Program-made: the position numbers and the translations under genes
Part shown: one piece after another, positions 7,388-15,408 of the stretch
Layout: each line of letters starts with the position of its first letter
Position numbering within the stretch: the stretch's first letter is position 1
Assembly: GCA_947258735.1 (NCBI GenBank)
Contig: CAMYJJ010000035.1
Coordinates: forward strand, 1-16,765
Direction of reading: 5' to 3'
Source of the DNA: Thermodesulfovibrionia bacterium
GTDB taxonomy: Bacteria > Nitrospirota > Thermodesulfovibrionia > UBA6902
DNA: 16,765 nt
Notes under the pieces: model-generated
Told to the model about the DNA's origin: nothing
The model's input: the letters and a program-made list of their open reading frames with translations, nothing else
Databases searched by the model: none

Positions 7388-9502
7388 TTACCACCACAGT
7401 TTCATGCGAAGGAAATCCATTGTCCGATGTGTAAGAATCCAGAGTGCGTTCCTTTTCCCTGCGCTCATTTTTGCGACACCGCTCATGCCGGGCCTCCACC
7501 ACTCCTTACTTTCCGGTAGTGTGCAATGGACCAGGAACACATTCCCTTCAGACTCCTTGGCAACTGCTACAGGATTAATCTTTTCTATGGTGACAGGGAA
7601 CTTCATACGCGGCTGACTCACAAAAGCAATCTCACCGGCAGTAAGTGAAGACAGTTCATGAATGTCCTGTTCACTGACCTCCAGCTCCGCATATAACCGT
7701 TCGAGGCGTGATACTTTGAACAGGACGTCCCCTTTTTTGACAGCAGCGCCCTTGAGATCTTCAAGGTCACCCTCTACAACAATGCCACTGAAAGGGGCCT
7801 TAACTTCAGCCCGTTGAATGTTATGCCGCACAAGGTCGATGCGGGCTCCGGCCTGGTCTGACTGTGCAAGTGCAATTTTCATATCAGCAAGTAAATTGGC
7901 TGACCTGGCTTTTTCCGCTTCACGCATATAGCGTACCTGACTGGCAAACTCTGCCGACTCTTCAAGAAGCAGGTCCTTTGTATCCAGAGTAAGGAGGATA
8001 TCTCCTTCATTTACTCTTTCCCCTACTTTCACATAAACGTCATCGATGTACCCCTCAAAGGGGGCCGGAAGATACCTTACATCATCACTCCTGAGGATAA
8101 AGGGTGCTTCCACCCTGTGTGTTAAGGAGCCTGCCACAAGGAACAGGAGGAGTGCGCATAAAAGCAGTCCTATGCACTTTGCAAAGGTATGCTCGACTCC
8201 GATGAGTTTCGATGCTCCCCTGCTGACCGATACTTTGACTTTAGCTCCCACCCACTTATCTCTTTTTTTCAGATCATCCAGTCTTTGCGCTGCCTGGTCG
8301 CATAAAATCCGTAATCCGTAGACCTCCTCTTCTGAAAAGGGGGCTTCGGAGCGTTCACAGGTCAAGACACCTGCCGGACCGTCATTCAGTCTGACAGGCA
8401 GAGAGACCATGGCCTTTACTCCCTGAACATCTGAAAAGGATTCATGGTCACGCGCAACAGCAGTACTCTCGCCTGTGGCAGGAATAAGGATTTCCTCGTC
8501 CTGATCAAATGCCTCTTCCATTGCAGTTTCCAGCGACTGGACAATGTCCATTTTCCCTTCAAAGCGCTCCATGTGGCTGACTGCCTGCATCCGGACATAT
8601 CCACTCTCAATCCATCCCAGACTTACCCGTGTACAGGTATACCGTGAGGCCACTTCATTGATAAATGTCATGGCCGCTGACATATACTTTTTTTCAGCAT
8701 TAATCAAAACCATAAGATCAAGGGCCTCACTGAATCGTAACACATCCTTTTCAGCTCTCTCTGCAGACCTCCCTCTCTGGTAAAGCAGGGGAGTGTCTGC
8801 AATCAGCTTCAGCATGCTGGCCGTCTGTTGTACATGTTCCGCGCTCAATGCATCGAAAAGGAATACGGCAACCTGAGGCCTCGATGTCTCGTCCACGGTT
8901 AGACATACCCCCAAAGCAGCAAGATTGAAGCCGCTTGCCCCATTTATTCTCCTGCTGTCCCAGCCGCTGCTGTTCTGCAATGATGCATCAGCTATCTGCC
9001 GGACAATGGTATCCAGCATGTCTGACTGCTCTGTTCCGCTTGCATGGAGAGACGCGCTGCATACCTGTTTCCACGTCCCTGCAGTCTTTCCCTCAACAAG
9101 AACCATTCCTGTTGTTGCACCGGCCAGCCTGACTGCTGTCTCGAGGACTTGAGGCCAGAACTTGACGGGGTGACCTTTGAAATTACGCATCTGCTGAATG
9201 GTCTCCACTGCGTTGTCTGTTGAGGAATGAACAGCCGTCTGTTCGTTTCGTGGAGAAGCTCCCTGTTCAACAGGTTCTTTTGCTGCATCTGCTGAAGGCT
9301 TATTTTTTCCGGGTTTATTTCGGTCCTTCTTTTTTTTCCTTGTCTTCTTTTTCTTCTCAGACAGGTAGTCCTGCAGTTTTTTCACAACATCGTTATCAAC
9401 CCCTGACATGTGGGACCGAGCCCCAATGCCCAGGGCAGCAAGATTGGTAAGTATTTCCCTTGAACTGAGATTAATTTTTTTTGAAAGTTCGTAGATTCTC
9501 AT
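7388..9502 (-). CDS. IF2_N - GAF-like - TM - HlyD-type adaptor fusion
   Basis: A 704-residue protein. Residues 1-47 (MRIYELSKKINLSSREILTN, then LGIGARSHMSGVD) match the N-terminal domain of translation initiation factor IF-2 very closely. A strongly basic low-complexity linker (KKKKTRKKKKDRNK, about 50-68) follows. Two regions (about 110-240 and 255-410) look like GAF-type domains; the second is clearer (MVSLPVRLNDGPAGVLTCER near 365-384). One TM helix (about 440-459, LLLCALLLFLVAG) divides this cytoplasmic half from a periplasmic HlyD-type half: lipoyl domain (about 475-510, PAPFEGYIDDVYVKVGERV), coiled coil (510-560), second lipoyl half (AEVKAPFSGIVVEGD) and beta-barrel to the end. There is no G domain, so it is not an initiation factor. 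It likely bridges cytoplasm and TolC duct, with the GAF part sensing a small ligand (inference). The ATG aligns with the normal IF2_N start, though no strong Shine-Dalgarno is seen. TAA is separated by one base from the next ATG. Confidence 0.88.
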   Translation of the reverse strand: MRIYELSKKINLSSREILTNLAALGIGARSHMSGVDNDVVKKLQDYLSEKKKKTRKKKKDRNKPGKNKPSADAAKEPVEQGASPRNEQTAVHSSTDNAVETIQQMRNFKGHPVKFWPQVLETAVRLAGATTGMVLVEGKTAGTWKQVCSASLHASGTEQSDMLDTIVRQIADASLQNSSGWDSRRINGASGFNLAALGVCLTVDETSRPQVAVFLFDALSAEHVQQTASMLKLIADTPLLYQRGRSAERAEKDVLRFSEALDLMVLINAEKKYMSAAMTFINEVASRYTCTRVSLGWIESGYVRMQAVSHMERFEGKMDIVQSLETAMEEAFDQDEEILIPATGESTAVARDHESFSDVQGVKAMVSLPVRLNDGPAGVLTCERSEAPFSEEEVYGLRILCDQAAQRLDDLKKRDKWVGAKVKVSVSRGASKLIGVEHTFAKCIGLLLCALLLFLVAGSLTHRVEAPFILRSDDVRYLPAPFEGYIDDVYVKVGERVNEGDILLTLDTKDLLLEESAEFASQVRYMREAEKARSANLLADMKIALAQSDQAGARIDLVRHNIQRAEVKAPFSGIVVEGDLEDLKGAAVKKGDVLFKVSRLERLYAELEVSEQDIHELSSLTAGEIAFVSQPRMKFPVTIEKINPVAVAKESEGNVFLVHCTLPESKEWWRPGMSGVAKMSAGKRNALWILTHRTMDFLRMKLWW

Positions 9503-9572
9503 GTGCGAGACACTTTTTGCCCGTACACTGGTCTGGTCGGAAACATGATTGTGATGGGACCAGGCCCAGACA

Positions 9573-11222
9573 CTATTGTTTTAAGAACCGCATGTCAAGC
9601 ACTGTCCCGGTTGCCTGCGCAAGCTGCGTCAGGGCTATGTTGTAATCAGAAACCGCCTTTATTTCTGCCTTTTGTGCATCTGCAACAGATTCCTGGGCCT
9701 GTATTTTTACCAGCAGGAATTCAGGTGTCAGTTTCTTTCTTACCTTTTCAATGTCTTCAAGGGACTGCAGGTGTATCTGTGCTGCACTGACGGCATCCTG
9801 CTGGACCCTGATCTCTTTATGTGCGGTCTCAGCAGCCCTGATTTTCTCTTTGACAAGATTGGCTACCTGGTCCGATACATTGGTCAGGTGGGAAAGGGCC
9901 TTCAGGTATTTGAGTTTCTTTTGACTGTGTTCCGACTTTTTGCCCCGGTTGCCAATTGGATATTCAAGTTTCAGCCCGATACTGTAGCTGGCATGATCAA
10001 AATCAGTTATCATCTCATGGGCAGTGCCCTTACTGTCCGCAAGGCCCTGCAGCTGTGCAGACGCGATAAAATCAACCACCGGACGTTCCTGCTTTTTTGC
10101 CACTTCCATGTTTATCTCTGCAATATCAACCTCAAGTTTCGCACTGGAAACAACAGGGTTCTTATCAAGAGCAAGGGTCACAAGTTCGGCCTGATTAAAA
10201 GGTGATGACACGGTGACAGGGTCTGTAACCGGTATAACATCAATATCACCGATCAGGTTCATTTGATTATCAGCAAGCAGCCTTACCAGCCTGTCCTGCA
10301 CGTCATACAGTCTCTTTTTACTCTCTAACAGGTCTGCATCCCTGCGCTTTACAGAGGCCTCTGCCTGTTTAATGTCGCCCGCAGTGGCATCTATCTTATC
10401 TCTGTCCTGCACATTTTTTAATGTATCATTCGTCTTATCAAGAAGACCCTGCTGAATCTCAACATTCCGTATGGCCTGGAAGAGGTTCCAGTAAAGAAAT
10501 GTCACCTCTGAAGAAAGACCTTCTGCTTTTTGCCTGAATGTCTCAAGCGCTGACCTGTACCCGAGTTCTGAAATATCTATATTGGCGAGATTCACGTCCT
10601 TCCATGCATTGCGCAGCAGGGGCTGACGCACTTCAAAAATCATTGCAGGTTCATAAGTCTTAAATACTTTCCTTGCCGGTGAATTATCATTAATATAATC
10701 AAGCGTATAAGCCAGACTCCATAAAGCACCTGTTGCACCTTTCTGTTTTATTCCTGCCTCCAAAAGACTGGAAGTAGATTCTCCGCTTAAAGAAAAGTCA
10801 TTGGAAGGAGCATCATTGTCATCATACTGAACCTGTCCAAAAGCCGTGATATCGAATTCAGATTGAGCTGCAGTTATTTTTTCTTTGGCAATTGATGGAT
10901 CAAAGCTTACAACTTTTATTTCAGGACTGTTTGCCAGCACCCGCATGACCGCATCGTCAAGAGTCAGGTTAATCGATCTCTTCCCGTTGCCATCTACCGT
11001 TTCATCAAGTTTGGGATATCCCGGTCCCTGCTCTGGGGTGATTGAATCGATACCTTCAGGTCCAATCCTGGGTTGAGGTCCTTTTTGCACCAGTTCTTCC
11101 TGATACACCGGAATGTACCCCTGGCTGTTTATTCTCTCCGAAACACAACCGGTGCCTAAAATTATTATCAGCAAAGATGACAACATAACAGCTTTGTTTC
11201 TCACGGTATCAATATACATCAT
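9573..11222 (-). CDS. TolC/OprM-family outer membrane efflux lipoprotein
   Basis: A 549-residue protein with a lipoprotein signal peptide (SLLIIILGTGC; lipobox LGTG-Cys26; +2 residue Val, compatible with outer-membrane sorting). The mature part has the two-fold repeat of long helices interrupted by beta-strand regions expected of outer-membrane efflux ducts. Examples are LTLDDAVMRVLANSPEIKVV near residue 86, the repeat-like LVTLALDKNPVVSSAKLEV near 350, and YPIGNRGKKSEHSQKKLKYL near 430. It would form the outer-membrane/periplasmic channel for the system. It lies second in the operon, 60 nt after the HlyD stop and 70 nt before the IF2_N-GAF-HlyD gene. The start has two adjacent ATG codons (11222-11217) preceded by AAAGGGAAAGG. 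The operon carries no RND pump or ABC transporter, so this duct probably serves protein rather than drug export (inference). Confidence 0.92.
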   Translation of the reverse strand: MMYIDTVRNKAVMLSSLLIIILGTGCVSERINSQGYIPVYQEELVQKGPQPRIGPEGIDSITPEQGPGYPKLDETVDGNGKRSINLTLDDAVMRVLANSPEIKVVSFDPSIAKEKITAAQSEFDITAFGQVQYDDNDAPSNDFSLSGESTSSLLEAGIKQKGATGALWSLAYTLDYINDNSPARKVFKTYEPAMIFEVRQPLLRNAWKDVNLANIDISELGYRSALETFRQKAEGLSSEVTFLYWNLFQAIRNVEIQQGLLDKTNDTLKNVQDRDKIDATAGDIKQAEASVKRRDADLLESKKRLYDVQDRLVRLLADNQMNLIGDIDVIPVTDPVTVSSPFNQAELVTLALDKNPVVSSAKLEVDIAEINMEVAKKQERPVVDFIASAQLQGLADSKGTAHEMITDFDHASYSIGLKLEYPIGNRGKKSEHSQKKLKYLKALSHLTNVSDQVANLVKEKIRAAETAHKEIRVQQDAVSAAQIHLQSLEDIEKVRKKLTPEFLLVKIQAQESVADAQKAEIKAVSDYNIALTQLAQATGTVLDMRFLKQ

Positions 11223-11282
11223 GCCTTTCCCTTTATCCCTTTTAGATTCACTTGTCTGAGCAGATGGTCTCGTCCCGGATTA

Positions 11283-12110
11283 CTAAAACTGGACATTAAC
11301 ATGCTCCCCTGCCGGTCTGTATGATTTATTCGGTACTTCAATACGTGCTCTTAATGTAGCGCTTGCAGCATCAGCCACGGTTGAGATAAATGTTACTTTA
11401 CCTTCAGCTACGGTATCCTGATCCCCCTGAAATATTACTTTTGCTTTCTGATCAAGACTCAGACGTTTCCCCTGTTCCAGCGTAAGGTGGACATCGATCC
11501 ATAGAGGGTCTGTTCTTACTGCCCTGACCACACTGGACATCCTGTCAATGGATTCGCCTACTTCAACATCGACTTTTTCTACTCTTCCTGAAATTGGACT
11601 TTTCAGTGCCATATTCTCAACCCGTATTTTTGATTCTTCATATTTTCTCTTGTTCTGCTCATGTTCAAACTCAGCTGCCTTTAATGAAAATTTGGCAATA
11701 TCTACTTCAAGCTGGGCGTCCTGCACCTCCATCTCTGTTGCCGACCCTCTTTCAGCTGCCCATTCCAGTCTCTCCAGATACCTTTTTTTCTGGCCAAGAC
11801 TTGCCTTCTGCATCTCCACCTGGGTTACGTCCCTGCTCTGCTCTCTCATCAGAGCAAGCTGGGCCTGCTCAGCTGCGTCATCCTGTCTGACTAATACCTG
11901 CTCGGCCTCGACCATATCCCCTTCCTTGACATATATCTTTGCTACAAGGCCCGGCTGGACAAAGGATAGCGTGACATCTCCGCTTGGCATGGTTATGGCA
12001 GCTATCCCCTGATCCTGTTCCTGTTCCTGCTCCGCCTTAAGATGTAAAGGCAGCGCAAGCAGCATGAAGCCTGCAATCAGGAACACGATTAAACATTTGC
12101 AATATTTCAT
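11283..12110 (-). CDS. HlyD/AcrA-type periplasmic adaptor (membrane fusion protein)
   Basis: A 275-residue protein with a cleavable-looking signal peptide (hydrophobic residues 7-22, likely cut after LKA at 26). It then has a Gln/Glu-rich start, a lipoyl half (about 40-78, PSGDVTLSFVQPGLVAKIYV, KEGD), an alpha-hairpin coiled coil (79-167), the second lipoyl half (168-195, LKSPISGRVEKVDVEVGESI) and a beta-barrel (200-275). It lacks a lasting TM anchor and the membrane-proximal domain, so it is short for the family. It is the first gene of the five-gene operon, with GGAGGG 9 nt before the ATG. It is one of three adaptors in the operon and the only one without a cytoplasmic or membrane part. Confidence 0.9.
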   Translation of the reverse strand: MKYCKCLIVFLIAGFMLLALPLHLKAEQEQEQDQGIAAITMPSGDVTLSFVQPGLVAKIYVKEGDMVEAEQVLVRQDDAAEQAQLALMREQSRDVTQVEMQKASLGQKKRYLERLEWAAERGSATEMEVQDAQLEVDIAKFSLKAAEFEHEQNKRKYEESKIRVENMALKSPISGRVEKVDVEVGESIDRMSSVVRAVRTDPLWIDVHLTLEQGKRLSLDQKAKVIFQGDQDTVAEGKVTFISTVADAASATLRARIEVPNKSYRPAGEHVNVQF

Positions 12111-12116
12111 ATCTAA

Positions 12117-12122
12117 TTTCCC
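12117..12122 (-). promoter_or_regulatory. Strong ribosome binding site of the HlyD adaptor gene
   Basis: GGAGGG on the - strand lies 9 nt upstream of the ATG at 12110. It confirms this start for the first gene of the operon. Confidence 0.6.
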
Positions 12123-12183
12123 TCCATAAAAATGAAATTGTTAATTGTTTCTGTATTTAGTAATCGGCATTTATCCCGAAAAC

Positions 12184-12212
12184 TTTACATGCATGAAAAT
12201 TTATTTTTTCAA
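12184..12212 (-). promoter_or_regulatory. Candidate sigma70-type promoter for the export operon
   Basis: On the - strand TTGAAA (-35, 12212-12207) and TGTAAA (-10, 12189-12184) are separated by 17 nt. This would start transcription about 65 nt before the HlyD ATG. The -10 match is only moderate in an AT-rich region. The spacer contains the palindrome CATGCATG. Confidence 0.35.
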
Positions 12213-12378
12213 GGATAAAAATGGGATGAAACCCATACTCGCTAAAGGAGGTACTTCCTGAAATAAATATTTATACATGCAGGAGAAACGTCATAAGTCA
12301 AAATCCGCGGATGGACTACTTATAATATGGACTCATCAACGATTGCAGGGAGACATTCTGGAAATGTACGAATTATAA

Positions 12379-15300
12379 TTATGATGGGAGTGCTGCAAAA
12401 AACTTACTTCCCCTGCCCACGGCTGACTCTACCCATATCTTCCCTTTGAGCCTCTCAATGATTCTATGTGCTATGGTCAGGCCCATTCCTTCACCTTTAA
12501 CCCTGCCCGGTTCCAGCTGGTAAAAAATCTTAAATATTTTTTCCTGATGCTCAGGGGATATGCCAATCCCATTATCTTCCACACAGTACACTGATTGATT
12601 CTTTTTACTATACCCTGAAATCTTGATAATAGAGGACCGCTCTGCATCTGCATATTTAATTGCATTATCAAGTATATTGGAGAACACCTGATGTACCTGT
12701 GATCTGTCGCCCCTGCAGTGCGGCAATTCCGAAACATCAAGTGTAATGTTTAACTCCTTCAATCTGAATTGATGGTTATCAACGATATCAGCCATTATTT
12801 CGTTCATATTTATGTCTGTTATGGAGAGCTTAAAGCGTCCTAACCGGGACAGGGACAATACTCCTTTTAAAAGCATTTCCATTTTCGAAACACTGGTCCG
12901 GATATAATAAAGTGACTCGGGAATTTCCTCTTTCATAATCCGGGTCATGCTATCTTTGATGTCTGAAGGGAGGTCTTCATGTTCAATTTTAGACCTCAAT
13001 TCCTCAAGCGAGTATTCAAGTTCCATGCTGTACCCTTCGATATTCACGAGCGGAGAACGCAGGTCATGGGATGCGACATATAATACCTGTTCCAGTTCTT
13101 TATTCTTGATAAACAGTTCTGAGTTTAGTCGCTGCTGCTCATTCTCTGCTTGCTTTTTGCCAGAGATATTCTCGGTTATAAACAGCAGGAATTTCTTCCC
13201 CTTTTCATAATAAGGAATAAACGTGCAGTATAACCATACGTCTTTTCCAAAAGTCGACACTGTATGGATTGTTTTTGCTTTTATCTCATTAGATAGCAGT
13301 ACTTCTGTAGCAATGTCCAGCAAACCTGATGTCTGCCACGATTTGATATGGTAAAAGTTTTGAGACTGCACCTGTTCAACTGTGGCGCCGATTATTTCAG
13401 CCAACGCCTTATTTGCAACAATGCAGTTACCCGTCTCGTCATACGTACTGATCCCAAAAGAAGAATGATCAGTAATATTACGATATCTGCGCTCACTCTC
13501 CACTAATGCGTTTTTTATAATGGTTTTCTCAGTTATATCCAGGAACATCGCAACCATCTTATTTGGCCCTGTCCGGAAGGCAAAGACCTCAAAGGCACCT
13601 GAAATCACCCCGTCTTCATACCTGATCTGTTCGGTACTCCAGGGGTCCCCCTGTGAGGCAGCGCGGCGGTAGCGCTCAGGCACCTCTGTACCAGTGAGCG
13701 GAGGGAATGCCTCTTCAATGGTCTTCCCGATGAACTGGCTGTTGTCAACACCGAGTATCCGGTCAGCAGCATTATTGTGGCCCACAAAGACAAGTCTGTT
13801 ATCAGGTTCCAAATGATACATGTGGATGCCCATGGGAGAGGATTCCACAACGCTCCGGAATTTGATTTCACTCTCATTCAACGCCTCTTCCGACTTCTTG
13901 CGCTGAGATATGTCACGAACCGCAGCTATTCTGACAACGCGGTCTTCATAAGAAATTACTTTCCCCTGCATTTCCATGATGAATTTTGATCCGTCTCTCC
14001 TTAAACCTATGGCTTCGTAAGCCCCATTAAAACCTGATTTTACTTTTTCCCTGACTATTTCCAGAGATTCAGGGGCGATCAGATTAAAAGCATTTATATC
14101 CATAAGTTCAGAACGGGAATAACCAAACATCGCTGTAAAAGCAGAGTTGACCTCAATCACTTGTCCCTTATCATGCACGAGTATTCCCTCAAAAACTGAA
14201 TTAAAAAGACCGAGATATTTTCCCTCGCTCTCATTTAATGCTTTTCCCATCTTTTTGCGTTCAAAGATTTCTTTTTCCAGTTCCAGGCTGATTTGAGTCT
14301 GCTCCTTTAGGCTTTGCTCGATTTCTGCCTCGTATTTGGATTTTCTTGTGATGTAGGAGGCCAACAGAAATGTCAGCAGTAACGATCCTGACAGAACGAT
14401 CCATGCCTGCCAGGATTGGTGAGACTCAAGATATAAAGAAGATGGGCTAAACATGATCTGCCATTGGCGATCTGCAAGGTCAATGTTTTTACTCCAGTAA
14501 AGACCTTTCTTAATTTCATCTTTCTCCAGAGGTTGTTTTGTCACCCCGGGATTGTGTGCCGGCCGGAAGTAGAGAAAACTCATAGCTTTCTCAGCAGATA
14601 AATCATAAAGATACATATCAATTTCTTCGACTGAAAAACCCGCCAATGCACTTTCTACAGCATCGCCAATGCGGAGGACCTCTACCACAAATCCCTTCCG
14701 GTGTTTTCGGCGGTCTTCAGCGTTCTTCAGGGAAACATTCTGTTTATATATGGGGAGAAGCAGAAGGATGCCAAACTGTTCTCCTGATTCCTGGACCAGC
14801 GTTATGCGTTCAGTGGAAGACAGGTTCCCGGTATCAAAACTCTTATTAATGGCTTTCAGGCGCGTAGGATTCGAAGCGATGTCATAACCGAAAGCAGGTT
14901 TATTTGACGCCAAAGGTTCAATATAATAAACAATCACATATTCGTCGCGCCGGGCTGCTCTCACAAGCTCATTATTTTCTGCACGCTCCGTGAACATAAA
15001 GTTCTCAAACCCTTCCTCTTGTGCGAGGGATTCATACTCTGCCCGTTCACTGTTCAGGATAAGAGGATTCCACCCTAATGCCTGGATGCCGGGGTGACGG
15101 GCAATGGCACTCATCACGAAGTCAGAAAATTCTTTTCGGGTTACCTGTTCGGAATTGTTGAAAAAATCTCCAAGATACTTGAGGCTCTCTTCATAATCAT
15201 GAATAGTGTGTTGCACAGCATTTGCATACTCCATCGAACGTGACTCAAATTCAATGCGCTGATTTTCATGATCCCACTTTTTCACAATGGCAAAAAGAAT

Positions 15301-15408
15301 GAAAGAAATTAACACACCCGCAGTAACCGTACATATAATCGGCAGGTATTGTCGAAAAGCGGTCTTCTCAACGCTGTTTATTTCATTATCATTTTGTTTA
15401 TTGATCAT
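12379..15408 (-). CDS. CHASE-PAS-PAS-PAS hybrid-less sensor histidine kinase
   Basis: A 1009-residue membrane kinase. TM1 (about 19-43) and TM2 (about 334-354) flank a periplasmic CHASE-like sensor (about 70-310; HPGIQALGWNPLI and FGYDIASNPTRLKAI are typical). Three PAS domains follow (about 395-505, 512-630, 637-752). HisKA has the H-box ASHDLRSPL with the phosphoacceptor His at 781. The ATPase domain shows the N-box (NILDNAIKYA, 911-920), G1 (DNGIGI, 945-950), F-box (IFKIFYQLEPG) and G2 (GEGMGL, 972-977). All catalytic motifs look intact. There is no receiver domain, and no response regulator gene lies in the window, so its partner is elsewhere. CHASE domains sense small extracellular ligands, but the ligand cannot be told. 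It lies directly upstream of the export operon in the same direction, which makes it a candidate regulator (inference). ATG 15408 has only a weak GGA ribosome site. Confidence 0.92.
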   Translation of the reverse strand: MINKQNDNEINSVEKTAFRQYLPIICTVTAGVLISFILFAIVKKWDHENQRIEFESRSMEYANAVQHTIHDYEESLKYLGDFFNNSEQVTRKEFSDFVMSAIARHPGIQALGWNPLILNSERAEYESLAQEEGFENFMFTERAENNELVRAARRDEYVIVYYIEPLASNKPAFGYDIASNPTRLKAINKSFDTGNLSSTERITLVQESGEQFGILLLLPIYKQNVSLKNAEDRRKHRKGFVVEVLRIGDAVESALAGFSVEEIDMYLYDLSAEKAMSFLYFRPAHNPGVTKQPLEKDEIKKGLYWSKNIDLADRQWQIMFSPSSLYLESHQSWQAWIVLSGSLLLTFLLASYITRKSKYEAEIEQSLKEQTQISLELEKEIFERKKMGKALNESEGKYLGLFNSVFEGILVHDKGQVIEVNSAFTAMFGYSRSELMDINAFNLIAPESLEIVREKVKSGFNGAYEAIGLRRDGSKFIMEMQGKVISYEDRVVRIAAVRDISQRKKSEEALNESEIKFRSVVESSPMGIHMYHLEPDNRLVFVGHNNAADRILGVDNSQFIGKTIEEAFPPLTGTEVPERYRRAASQGDPWSTEQIRYEDGVISGAFEVFAFRTGPNKMVAMFLDITEKTIIKNALVESERRYRNITDHSSFGISTYDETGNCIVANKALAEIIGATVEQVQSQNFYHIKSWQTSGLLDIATEVLLSNEIKAKTIHTVSTFGKDVWLYCTFIPYYEKGKKFLLFITENISGKKQAENEQQRLNSELFIKNKELEQVLYVASHDLRSPLVNIEGYSMELEYSLEELRSKIEHEDLPSDIKDSMTRIMKEEIPESLYYIRTSVSKMEMLLKGVLSLSRLGRFKLSITDINMNEIMADIVDNHQFRLKELNITLDVSELPHCRGDRSQVHQVFSNILDNAIKYADAERSSIIKISGYSKKNQSVYCVEDNGIGISPEHQEKIFKIFYQLEPGRVKGEGMGLTIAHRIIERLKGKIWVESAVGRGSKFFAALPS

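Larger units (their letters stand above)
12111..12378. other. Regulatory-looking gap between histidine kinase and export operon
   Basis: This 268-bp tandem gap separates the kinase stop from the operon start. It holds the candidate promoter, a perfect 10-bp palindrome ATCCGCGGAT (12302-12311), and a near-palindrome AGGAGGTACTTCCT (12246-12259; two symmetric mismatches). No intrinsic terminator is visible after the kinase, so some read-through from the kinase into the operon is possible. A 33-codon + strand ORF (12277-12378) is present but lacks a well-placed ribosome site. Confidence 0.5.

Noticed and set aside
7388..9502. Gene as translation initiation factor IF-2 itself
   Set aside because: Only the N-terminal IF2_N domain matches. 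There is no GTPase G domain, and the rest is GAF, TM and HlyD.
9672..10205. 177-codon + strand ORF opposite the TolC gene
   Set aside because: It is an antisense shadow of the well-supported TolC-family gene and shows no family motifs.
11548..12012. 154-codon + strand ORF opposite the HlyD adaptor
   Set aside because: It is Ser-rich low-complexity translation caused by the Gln/Glu-rich coding on the other strand.
12230..12262. Possible c-di-GMP (GEMM-type) riboswitch upstream of the export operon
   Set aside because: Small stems are present, but the conserved GCAAACC and GACGCAAAGCC core is absent on both strands.
12277..12378. 33-codon + strand ORF in the operon upstream gap
   Set aside because: The nearest Shine-Dalgarno-like GGAGG is about 26 nt away, the product shows no features, and its stop merely abuts the kinase stop.
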